Source of the DNA: Desulfuromonas soudanensis
Lineage (GTDB): Bacteria; Desulfobacterota; Desulfuromonadia; Desulfuromonadales; WTL
DNA: 64,000 bases
Direction of reading: 5' to 3'
Assembly (NCBI RefSeq): GCF_001278055.1
Contig: NZ_CP010802.1
Span: 2,457,504-2,521,503, forward strand
The translations under genes and the position numbers were made by a program. The notes beneath the pieces are model-generated. The model was given only the letters and a program-made list of their open reading frames with translations, was not told where the DNA came from and made no database searches. This document shows, piece by piece, positions 7,433-17,600 of this stretch. Position 1 is the stretch's first letter, and each line of letters opens with the position of its first letter.

Positions 7433-8554
7433 TCAGGACAAGGTTTTAGCCAAAAATTCGAATGACGACTCACGAAGTTCACAGAGAATTGACTCTGTGC
7501 GGGGTTTTTCAGGAAAAAAATTAATAGATTTAATGTCAGGCATTGGTTCTCCACAAACAATAATGTTTTCACCACACCCAACCATATCTAGGAAATCACG
7601 TTGACGGGAATCGTGATCTGGTAAGCCACGTAGAAGTGATACAAAAGGTTTGCCAAAATTCACCGCAAAAGCAGTAGCATGGAATGATTGCCCTATTATT
7701 AGAGCGGCATTACTCATATAACCTAACCATTCCCTAGGCCCTGCATCAAGAACATAATCAATCTTTCGATCAAAGGCATCGAAAAAAGTGCCGTTGATCC
7801 TGACGATCTTCCAGCCGGTATGTCGTTGGATGTGCAAGGCAAGTCGCTCCATGTAGGTGCTCCGCGAATTCGCCCCATAACACAAAATATAGGGCTTATC
7901 GATCGGAGGAAAAACCGCCTGTGCCATCCATTCCTCCCTCGTCAACAACAGCGTCGGGTCCAGAACGAGTTCTGCATTACGCCCCGTTAACTCCCTGACA
8001 AGTTTTACTCCCGATTTTTCTCTGACGCTGATGAAATCTAATGACAATAGACCAGCACGGTAATTGTCGAATAACTCTCGAGGAATAGAAGTAGCACCGA
8101 AGCTTGATGCATATGAAATTTTCCGACATCCCGCCGGTGCAAAATCTAGAAAAAAAGACGGGTCATTGGCCGCACTACGAGGATGCCAAACTTGGTCGCT
8201 ACCGACGACGTAAGCATCACATATCGGAGCATTCTCGAGGAGGGCCTTTCTCGTCGGATAACCCTTTTCCGATAACTGATACCACGCTTTTTTAGACTCG
8301 GCGTAATTACGGCAATAGGTTGAATATTTTCTATCGAGGATAAGATCTTTCAGTGCAGAGTTTGCAAAGGAAAGACTACGTGCCTTCAATTCTGAGATTA
8401 AACTTCTATTAGTTTTATGAAGGGCATTCGGATATTTATAATCGATAATATAAGTGTCTAAGTCGAGAGAGGCCAATGATCTCTGCGTCGCATAGGCCTG
8501 TAGAACTGAGCCGTAATTATAGATATCATGAATTGTAAGAAGACCTACCTTCAT
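7433..8554 (-). CDS. Polysaccharide pyruvyl transferase family protein
   Basis: A 373-residue PF04230 protein: N-terminal KVGLLTIHDIYNYGSVLQAY (the usual small-molecule/acceptor start of the family), a central YVVGSDQVWHP, and the C-terminal IIGQSFHATAFAVNFGKPFV, corresponding to the conserved S-x-R/F-H-A-x-I-x-A motif. Relatives add pyruvate ketals to exopolysaccharide sugars using phosphoenolpyruvate, giving extra negative charge. The ATG at 8554 is preferred over the upstream TTG. It lies 18 bases after the flippase gene, in the same leftward operon. It is AT-rich, consistent with transfer as part of a sugar cassette. Confidence 0.85.
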   Translation of the reverse strand: MKVGLLTIHDIYNYGSVLQAYATQRSLASLDLDTYIIDYKYPNALHKTNRSLISELKARSLSFANSALKDLILDRKYSTYCRNYAESKKAWYQLSEKGYPTRKALLENAPICDAYVVGSDQVWHPRSAANDPSFFLDFAPAGCRKISYASSFGATSIPRELFDNYRAGLLSLDFISVREKSGVKLVRELTGRNAELVLDPTLLLTREEWMAQAVFPPIDKPYILCYGANSRSTYMERLALHIQRHTGWKIVRINGTFFDAFDRKIDYVLDAGPREWLGYMSNAALIIGQSFHATAFAVNFGKPFVSLLRGLPDHDSRQRDFLDMVGCGENIIVCGEPMPDIKSINFFPEKPRTESILCELRESSFEFLAKTLS

Positions 8555-8572
8555 CAAACCCCCACTATACAG

Positions 8573-10105
8573 TCATCGAAAAACAGAAAACTGTTTTTTT
8601 AATAAAAAATAAATTCTGTCTACGGCATTGAAAATTGATATTTTTGGTTGATTTTCAGCGCATAAAAATAATAGACGACGTATATTAAATACGACACTTA
8701 TTAACATGATAAGCATCGAAAAACCTAAAAATAACAATTTATTGTCAATATTTACCACAAAAAATGAGCACAACAATAATATTAAAGTTAAATAAAAAAT
8801 GCGCAAAGCAAAACCATCCCATACAAAACCATACTTGACCTTCACAAACACAGCCGACATTACCAGTATCAATACATTCATCCCGACATAACCCCAACCA
8901 ACAGCATATAAACCATGAGCTCCTTTAAACATCATGACGACCAATAATAATAAACAGATAGGCAGCGTTTCGACGAACAGGAAATAGATACCTCGGCCAG
9001 AAGACATAACAACATAACGCTGAGGAAATGCAGTCATTTTTATCAAATCACCAAAAACAAACAATCGCACAAGTTCAGCCGCCGGCAAAAACTCAGGCGA
9101 ATAGAGTATTATGACGGCCACGGGAGAAAAAAGAAACATCCCTAACAGGATCGGAGCGCCGAGCAAAAGAGCAATTTCAGTTTGTTGATTAACCATCTGA
9201 TTTATACACCGCGAGTCGTTGATTCTTGCAGCGATCCTCGGATAATAGTCATTTCCCATGGCAGTCAGCACAAACCCAATGTATGTTGACGAAATCATCC
9301 ATGCTGCTTGAAAGTACCCAAGCTGGGTCACCCCAAGTTCTTGGCTAATTTCTGTTCTGAGCCAGAGGTGGCCAAGTACAACCCCGAGCCCTGCCAACAT
9401 CAATACAAAGCCAAGACGGATTATCTTAAAAAAATCACTACATACATATTTTATTCCCACATGCCGTTCGACTTTAGGCAATTTCCTCGCGAACCAGTGC
9501 CCGACTAAAAAAGTCGCAAGAGGGGCTGACACAACAAAAAGAAAAACCCCATTTTCACCAAGTCCTAATATACTTGTACAGGCAAAAAGGGTTCCTAATA
9601 CAGCGCCAAAGACTGTAACCAATGCAATATCTCTTGGACGATGCATCCCTCGAATCAGAGCCGTTTGCGAACCAGTCCCGACTGAAAGAACCACCCCAAG
9701 GGCGATCCATCCCATTTTTAAGGAATAACCAGATTCGCCGAGAATATTTACTGCAATTTGCTCACGGAAGGACCAAACAAAAAAACCACCTACCCCTGCG
9801 AGGAAAAACGTGCCCCAGAACAAGGCTGCGCGCACAGTAGAAAGCTGCTTTTGGTCCGATAGAGACTGTGCGACATAGCGTGTTCCTGAGTTAGTCACAC
9901 CCATCCCCGCCATCGTAGATACAGATGCAACGATACTCTGCAGCAAACCTATCATCCCTATTCCGATGGGACCAAGCAATATGGCAGCAACTTTAATCCT
10001 AACTAAGCCGACCACTACACTCAGAATTGAGGCAGACCCGATTATTGAGGTGGAGTAAAACATGGCCCAACGTGAGGATTTTTTATCTATTAATTCAGGG
10101 GTCAT
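8573..10105 (-). CDS. Lipid-linked oligosaccharide flippase (Wzx-like, MOP superfamily)
   Basis: A 510-residue integral membrane protein with 12-14 predicted helices and no large soluble domain. The N-terminus (IIGSASILSVVVGLVRIKVAAILLG then a GIGMIGLLQSI segment) is typical of polysaccharide transporters of the MATE/MOP superfamily that move undecaprenyl-linked repeat units to the periplasm. I start at the ATG at 10105, which has AAGGA six bases upstream; a TTG seven codons earlier is weaker. The gene is the most AT-rich of the window, especially its last 500 bases. It is the first gene of the foreign-looking cassette, just left of the IS256 remnant. Confidence 0.86.
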   Translation of the reverse strand: MTPELIDKKSSRWAMFYSTSIIGSASILSVVVGLVRIKVAAILLGPIGIGMIGLLQSIVASVSTMAGMGVTNSGTRYVAQSLSDQKQLSTVRAALFWGTFFLAGVGGFFVWSFREQIAVNILGESGYSLKMGWIALGVVLSVGTGSQTALIRGMHRPRDIALVTVFGAVLGTLFACTSILGLGENGVFLFVVSAPLATFLVGHWFARKLPKVERHVGIKYVCSDFFKIIRLGFVLMLAGLGVVLGHLWLRTEISQELGVTQLGYFQAAWMISSTYIGFVLTAMGNDYYPRIAARINDSRCINQMVNQQTEIALLLGAPILLGMFLFSPVAVIILYSPEFLPAAELVRLFVFGDLIKMTAFPQRYVVMSSGRGIYFLFVETLPICLLLLVVMMFKGAHGLYAVGWGYVGMNVLILVMSAVFVKVKYGFVWDGFALRIFYLTLILLLCSFFVVNIDNKLLFLGFSMLIMLISVVFNIRRLLFLCAENQPKISIFNAVDRIYFLLKKQFSVFR

Positions 10106-10198
10106 TATGATCCTTGGCAAATTCAATATGCAAAATGCGCGCAGGCTATCGACTCTGGACTACACCTAAAGTGTAAGTGGTGCGATAAAGCAACATTC

Positions 10199-11490
10199 GT
10201 TCTGTAAATTCGGCGTCCCTCTTTAGGGTGACACTTTCGGTTATCACATGGTGAGATAAATCCGACCTGTTTCCCACTCTTCCGAGATTTCCATCAGAAC
10301 CGCGCTGATGAGTCTCAGGCAGGAGGCATCATTCGGGAAGATGGTCGCGACACGTGTTCGCCGGCGGATCTCCCTGTTGATGCGTTCCAAGACATTGCTT
10401 GTCCGGATGCGCCTCCAGTGATCCGAAGGGAACAAAAAAAACAACGAGTCCTTCCGGAATGTTTTTCTCCGCCCACGCCACCAGACGCGGTGCCTATTTT
10501 TCGTAGCGCTCAATAAACTGGGTGAGCAACCTCTTCGCCTCGATCTCCGTGGACGCATTGAAAATGCTCCGAATGTCGGTGGCAACGCTCTTTTTCATAT
10601 CCTGCTTTGGCACATAGGCCTGGGCATTCTGTTGCAGATGGAACTGACAGCGTTGCCATGGGATGCTTGGGAAAACCGCCTTGCGGGCCGCCTTGAGGCC
10701 TTCGTGAGCATCGCTGATAAACAGTTTGACGCCATGAAGCTTCCGCTCTTGCAGGTGACGGAGAAAGTCGCGCCAATGGGCCTCTTGCTCCGACAGTGCG
10801 ACGGAGGTGCCTAGAATCTGCCGCATACCGGTGTCGGAAACGCCAATGGCAACCAGAACGGCCATATCCACAACGGCGCCATTACTTCTGACCTTTTCAT
10901 AGCGGGCGTCGAGATAGACATAGGGATAGGCACCCAATGGGCGATTGCGCCATTGCTCAAGAACAATATCGAGCTCTTGTGCTGCTCGGCTGACTTGGCT
11001 GGAGGTCACCTCGAACCCACAAAGCTTCTCGGTGATCTGGGCGACCTTACGGGTCGAAACGCCCTGAACGTACATCTCGGCCAATGCCAGCTTCAAGGCC
11101 CGTTCGGAGCGAAGTCCTTTTTCCAGGCTGGAGGGATAAAATCCACCGTCGCGAACCTGAGGAACGGAAAACTCCAGCTCACCGAGCCGGGTCTGGACCG
11201 TTTTCGGCTTGAAGCCGTTGGCGTACCCCTGGCGAGCCTCGCTACGCTCGTAAGGTCCAACGCCCAAGTGGTTTTGTCGCTCCAGACGCATCGCCTCGTT
11301 GAGCAAGTGGCGAACGGCCTCGCCAAGGCCATTGAAGCGATCAGCAGCGAGCAATTCCAAGACATCCTGAAGTAGGCTATAATCCTCTGGACAGGTCACG
11401 GTTTCTCTCCTCTCTGGTTGGGTTTGGCGATTCACCCAAAGAGGATAGCTGTGACCTGTCTTTTTTCAGGTCTCTCGAAATTTACAGAAA
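10199..11490 (-). mobile_element. IS256-family insertion sequence, decayed
   Basis: The ends share a short inverted sequence: TTCTGTAAATT at 10200-10210 and AATTTACAGAA at 11479-11489, enclosing a single broken transposase gene. The size, about 1.29 kb, is normal for IS256. No 8-9 bp target duplication could be recognised. It separates the polysaccharide cassette from the giant secreted-protein gene. Confidence 0.8.
10244..11435 (-). pseudogene. IS256-family mutator-type transposase, two lesions
   Basis: The frame begins at a GTG (MNRQTQPERR) and encodes the mutator-type catalytic core with YVYLDARYEKVR (first Asp), LFISDAHEGLKAA (second Asp) and the C/H-type WQRCQFHLQQNA. It is interrupted by an in-frame amber codon at 10494-10496 (after ERYEK) and then by a one-base change in an eight-base homopolymer at 10434-10441. 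After that shift the true C-terminus resumes (SDHWRRIRTSNVLERINREIRRRT, shortened here: key residues W, R, N, E), ending at 10244. Both lesions must be repaired to restore the protein, so it is a pseudogene. Confidence 0.85.
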
Positions 11491-11560
11491 CGATGATGCA
11501 CTAACAGTGGTGCCGTTGGTAAGGCATAGACTTCCGCTCAATATATCTAGCCAAAACAAT

Positions 11561-11607
11561 AGAAAGCCTCCCGGTTATTCCAACTTGGCTAACAAAGGAG
11601 GCTTTCT
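11561..11607 (-). terminator. Probable terminator after the giant secreted-protein gene
   Basis: Perfect 11-bp arms AGAAAGCCTCC and GGAGGCTTTCT around a 25-base loop, followed on the minus strand by ATTGTTTT. It lies 56 bases beyond the stop of the 3617-residue protein. The long loop and broken T-tract make it a moderate-quality terminator. Confidence 0.6.
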
Positions 11608-11662
11608 ATATGTAATTTGATTGTCGTTAATAAACCAAAAAACACCTCAGAAATAATACAAT

Positions 11663-14600
11663 TTAGGGCGATGAAACATTAATGGTGAAGGTATTATCAC
11701 AGATGTCTTGGTTCAAAAATCCTCCACTGTCATTGCGGGCACGAACGCGAACCAGACACTGAGTTGCTTGGCTTGCAGGATTCGGGATCGACCACACAGT
11801 CGTCAAAGCTGGGGCCGCTACAGTGCTTATACCAACCCAGGTTGTCCCGCCGTCCAGCGAATAGGAAAGTTCATAACTCACAGCATTTGTCGCTGCTGAC
11901 CAGTTCACATTCGTATTCTGCCCGCCGCTTAATACTAAGCCAGCAGCATTGGGATAGGTCACCGACACAGGAACATTGATCGTGAAGAAATTATTTGACA
12001 CGTCAGCGTTCATCACGACCCCAAGGTCATTGCGGGCACGAACGCGAACCAGACACTGAGTCGCCTGGCTTGCAGGAATCGGGATCGACCACACTGTCGT
12101 CAAAGTTGGGGCCGCTACAGTGCTGATACCAACCCAAGTCGTCCCGCCGTTCAGCGAATAGGAAAGTTCATAACTCACAGCATTTGTCGCTGCTGACCAG
12201 TTCACATTCGTATTCTGCCCGCCGCTTAATACTAAGCCAGCAGCATTGGGATAGGTCACCGACACGGGAACATTGATCGTGAAGAAATTATTTGACACGT
12301 CAGCGTTCATTACGACCCCAAGGTCGTTGCGGGCACGAACGCGAACCAGACACTGAGTCACCTGGCTTGCAGGAATCGGGATCGACCACACTGTCGTCAA
12401 AGTTGGGGCCGCTACAGTGCTGATACCAACCCAGGTTGTCCCGCCGTTCAGCGAATAGGAAAGTTCATAACTCACAGCATTTGTCGCTGCTGACCAGTTC
12501 ACATTCGTATTCTGCCCGCCGCTTAATACTAAGCCAGCAGCATTGGGATAGGTCACCGACACGGGAACATTGATCGTGAAGAAATTATTTGACACGTCAG
12601 CGTTCATTACGACCCCAAGGTCGTTGCGGGCACGAACGCGAACCAGACACTGAGTCGCCTGGCTTGCAGGAATCGGGATCGACCACACTGTCGTCAAAGT
12701 TGGGGCCGCTACAGTGCTGATACCAACCCAAGTCGTCCCGCCGTTCAGCGAATAGGAAAGTTCATAACTGACAGCATTTGTCGCTGCCGACCAGTTCACA
12801 TTCGTATTCTGCCCGCCGCTTAATACTAAGCCCGCAGCATTGGGATAGGTCACCGACACAGGAACATTGATCGTGAAGAAATTATTTGACACGTCAGCGT
12901 TCATCACGACCCCAAGGTCATTGCGGGCACGAACGCGAACCAGACACTGAGTTGCTTGGCTTGAAAGAATCGGGATCGACCACACAGTCGTCAAAGTTGG
13001 AGCCGCTACAGTGCTGATACCGACCCAGGTCGTCCCGCCGTCCACTGAATAAGAAAGTTCATAACTCACAGCATTCGTCGCTGCCGACCAGTTCACATTT
13101 GTATTCTGCCCGCCGCTTAAAACTAAGCCAGCAGCATTGGGATAGGTCACGGTGACTGGCACGTTGATGGTGAAAGTCTCATCAGAAACGTCGGAATTCA
13201 GTACGACTCCCCGGTCGTCATAAGCAAGGACCTGTACTAGGCATTGATTCGCGACACTAGCCAGATCCGGTACTGTCCAATCAAAGGTAGATGATGGAGA
13301 CGTAAGAGTTACAATCGTCGTCCAGCTAGCCCCACTATTCGTTGAATAACGGATTTCGTAACTGACGGTTTCAGAAGTGTCATGCCAAATAATCGTTATA
13401 GTGCTTCTCCCTTGAAGCGTTTCACCACCATTCGGTGACAAGACTTTTAGTTCATCAACCCGGCATCCACTCCCTGATTGAACCCAATCACTCGGCGTCA
13501 TAACACTATGAACCGCACGAATTTGATAATAATATGTCCCAGGTGCCCTTCCAGTCACCAGATAAGTCTCATCAGCACCCAAAAGAACATCGTAAGTCTT
13601 AGTTCCGGTAAAGGTCCCAGTGGTCGACTCCTCAATCTCATACCCCTCCGCATCCGCCGAAGCGGTCCAGCTCAGAGTGAAATCACCCGTCGTACTACTG
13701 GTCGGAACCGTAAAGAGCGACGGCTGCTGCGCCTGATTAAACACATGCACCGTCCTCACCACCCGAACAGCCGCATTCCCCGCCGCATCAGTCACATCAT
13801 AATAAACCGGATAATCCCCAACGACCGAGGTCACAACAGCCGAAGCATCAATCACAGCACTCAGGCCGGTATCAAAATTGTCACTGACCGTCGCACCCGC
13901 CTCAACATAAGCATTACCGAGGAAGACATTCTGCGGATTATCCAAAGGGTTCACCATGGTAATCACCGGCTTCGTCTGATCAAGCTCGATCACCGCCGTC
14001 ACCTGATGAATATTCCCAGCCAGATCTTTCCCTTCTCCCCAAACCGTCTTGCTCCCCTCTCCCGCAGTCAAAGTCCATAGTGCGGTCGGGCCGACTGTCT
14101 GCCAATCTTCGGGCAAGGAGTCGAAGGTGCCGTCATTGGAAAAGCGCACCTGGTCACAGGCTGAACCACCCAGTTCGTCACAGGTCAGATAAAGCGTGAC
14201 GGTTTCATTATTGGTCGCGATCTGACTAGCAGCAAGGTCATTGATCCTCATCGTGAGGACAGGCGAGATCGAATCGACAGTGACCGTCACCACGGCACTC
14301 TCACCGATATTGCCGGCAGCATCCGTGACCACAATCTTGAAATCATGCGACCCCTGGGCAAGAGGGGTGACAATCGGAGCGCCATTCACCTGACTGGCAA
14401 AGAGGGTATAGCCACCACCGTTGCTATTGACATAGAGCTCGGCTATGGCGATCTCCGACCCGGTCCCATCCTGATTCCAGCTGATAGTCGGAGTCGTGCT
14501 ATTCAAAAACCCAGCCACCGGAGCCGTGAGGACTGCTGTCGGCAGATCATTTTCAACGCGAGGGTTGGTCACGTTTATAAATTCTTCCAGGTTGGTGAAG

Positions 14601-17600
14601 GAATCGTTATCAGGATTTCCCGCGGCGCCGTTGATCCCCGTGGCATCGAGGGGGTCGAGGGTATAGGTGATCTCCCAGGCGTCCGGCAGACCGTCGCCGT
14701 CGTCATCCGTATCGAGATCGTTGCAGGTCAGATCGACGTCCGTATCGCCGGTGGCGTCATTGCCGTTGCAGATATCGAGTCCGTCGGCAACGCCGTCGCC
14801 GTCGGCGTCCGGAACGTTGCAGCCGATCGCTCCGCCGCTGACCCAGGCGCTGGAGATCAGACCGGTTTTGGTGGCGCGGATCTGGTAGGAGTAGGTCCCC
14901 GGCGCCTTGCCGGTGACGTCGAAGCTCGCCACAGCTGTCGGCAGGGTATAGGTCGGAACTCCGGTAAAGGTCCCGGTGGTCGACTCCTCGATCTCGAACC
15001 CCTCGGCAATCGCCGGAACCGTCCAGGTCAGGGTGTAGGCGCCGGTGGTGCTGCTGGCCGGCACGACGAAGGAGCCGGGCTGATCGGCGGTGGTCACCAC
15101 GGTGCAGGAATTGCTGCCGACACCCCAGGTACTTTCCAGATAGCCGTCGGCCGTTGCCTTCACCCGGTAATAGTAAGTCCCCTGGACATCCTGCGTCAAG
15201 TTGGCCGGCGGCGTGGTGATTCCCGAAACGGTCTGGGAAATATCGGTAAAGCCGGCATCCCGCGCCTCGACCACCGTATAGGTCACCCCCGTCGGCCCGG
15301 AGGTCGTCCAGTTGATGGTCACCTGGTTGCCGGTCGAAGTCATTGGGACGCTGACATTGCCCGGGGTAGGGGCATAGGGATTCACGTTGCACGAATTCCC
15401 TCCGACGGCCCAGGTGCTGTCGAAGTAGCCGGGGGCGACCGTCATGATCCGGTAGAAATAAGGGCCCGCCGTATTCTGGGTCAGGGTCGTCGAAGTGCCG
15501 ACAAAGCCGGTCAGGGTCCGGGAGATATCGGTGAAGCCGACATTTCTTGACTCGACGATGGTATAGGTCGCCCCGGGGGTGGTGGAAGCGGTCCAGGAGA
15601 GGGGAACCTGGGTGCCGGTGGAGACCGCAGGGACAATCAGAGCGCTCGGCGGCAGGGCGTCGATCTTGGTGATGGCCCAACTGCCGTCGTTGGTTCCGAA
15701 GAGGGTGGAAATTGCGCTGTCGGTCACCTTGAGGCTCAAGGGGAGATTTACACCCTTTTCATAGCCGTTGAGCACCGCCCAATAGATGGTCGGGTTGGGG
15801 ACGAAGGCGTCGTCGTAGCCGTCGCCGTCGATATCCCAGGCGTAGGTCAGGCTTCTGCCGCAGCCGGCATCGGGGTGGCTCGAGAGATCGCCCTTGAGAA
15901 CGAGATTTTCTCCGGTCTTGATGGAGTAGGACCCGACGACGGCGGCGATCGGCGTCTGGACGACGGCGGTGGTGAGGGTGCGGGTGGTCGTGGTGCTCCA
16001 GCCGTTGGAATCGGTCACCCGCAGGCCCACCGTGTAGGTGGTCGCAGGGTCGGCAAAGACATGGCTCTGGGTGATTCCCGTGGCGTCGGGGAAGACGCCG
16101 TCGTTATTGAAGTCCCACTCGTAATTGGCGATGGTGCGCGTCGCGGAGGTGACCGTCGAGCTCGAGGCGTCGAAGGGGAAGGCCGTACAGTAGGAGACCG
16201 GCGCCGGCCCGGAGGTGAAGGCGGCGGTGAGCTCACTGACTCGGAAGGTGGTGGTCGCCAGGGTGTTGAGACCCGGATCGTCGGCGTCCTCCACCCGCAG
16301 GGCGAGGGGCTGGGCGGCTTCGCGGGTGTAGCCGGAAAGCTGGGTCCAGGGGATGCTCGGCGTAGCGCCGGTCAGATCGCCGAAGATGCCGTCGTTGTTG
16401 GTATCCCAGCTGTAAACCAGGGTGTTGCCGCAGGCGGCATCGAGATGGCTTGAGGCGCCGCCGTTGAGAAGAAGGGGCTGCCCTTCGTCGGCCACGTAGG
16501 AGCCGCCGATCAAGGCGACGGGCGCCCGGACGGCGGCGGTGGTGATTTCTACGCTTGTGGTGGCCGTCCAGCCGAGGTCGTCGGTGACCTTGAGACTCAC
16601 CAGGTGATTTCCGGCGGTGGAAAAGCTGTAGGTGGGAAACTCTCCTGTTCCATCGTCAAAAGCGCCGTCGTTATCGAAATCCCAGGCGTAGCTTTGAATG
16701 GTGCGAATGGCGTTGGAGTGGGCCGAAGTCGAAGCGTCGAAGGGGAAGGCGCCGCAGTAGGAGACCGGCGCCGGACCGGAGGTGAAGGCGGCGGTCAGTT
16801 TGGTGATGGTGAGGGTGGTATCGGCGGTGCTGAACTTGGTCGGATCGGCACTGTGCTCGACCTTGACGCGCAGCGGAATCGCTACATTGCGGGAGAAGGC
16901 CGAGATTTGCTCCCAGGGGATGGCGACGGTCGCGGTGGTGCTGGTCGTTTCATAAGTGCCGTCGCTGTTGAAGTCCCAGCTGTAAACGAGGGTATCGCCG
17001 CAATTCCCGTCAAGCTGGACCGATGCCCCGGCGTCGAGGGTCAGCACCTGGCCGTCGTCGACAAAGTAGGGTCCGCCGTGGGCGGCGACGGGGGTCTGGT
17101 AGGGGGCGGTGACGACGGGAGCGCTGTAAACGGCGCTCCAGCCGTTGGAATCGGTGACCCGCAAACCCACCGTATAGGAGGTGTCAGGGGCGGCAAAGAC
17201 ATGGCTCTGGGTCATTCCCGCCGCGTCCGTGAAGACGAGATCGTTGTCGAAGTCCCACTCGTAAGTGGAAATGGTACGCGTCGTACTGGTGACCGTCGAG
17301 GTCGAGGCGTCGAAGGGGAAGGCCGTACAGTAGGAGACCGGCGCCGGTCCGGAGGTGAAAGCGGCGGTGAGCTGACTGACTTTAAAGTCGGTAGTATCCA
17401 GGGAATTGAGACCCGGATCGGAAGCGTCCTCCACCCGCAGGGCGAGGGGTTGGGCGGCTTCGCGGGTGTACCCGGAAAGCTGGGTCCAGGGAATGCTCGG
17501 CGCAGCGCCCGTCAGGTCGCCGAAAATGCCGTCGTTGTTGGTATCCCAGTTGTAGGCCAGGGTGTTGCCGCAAGCGGCATCGGGATGGGTCGAAAGTTCG

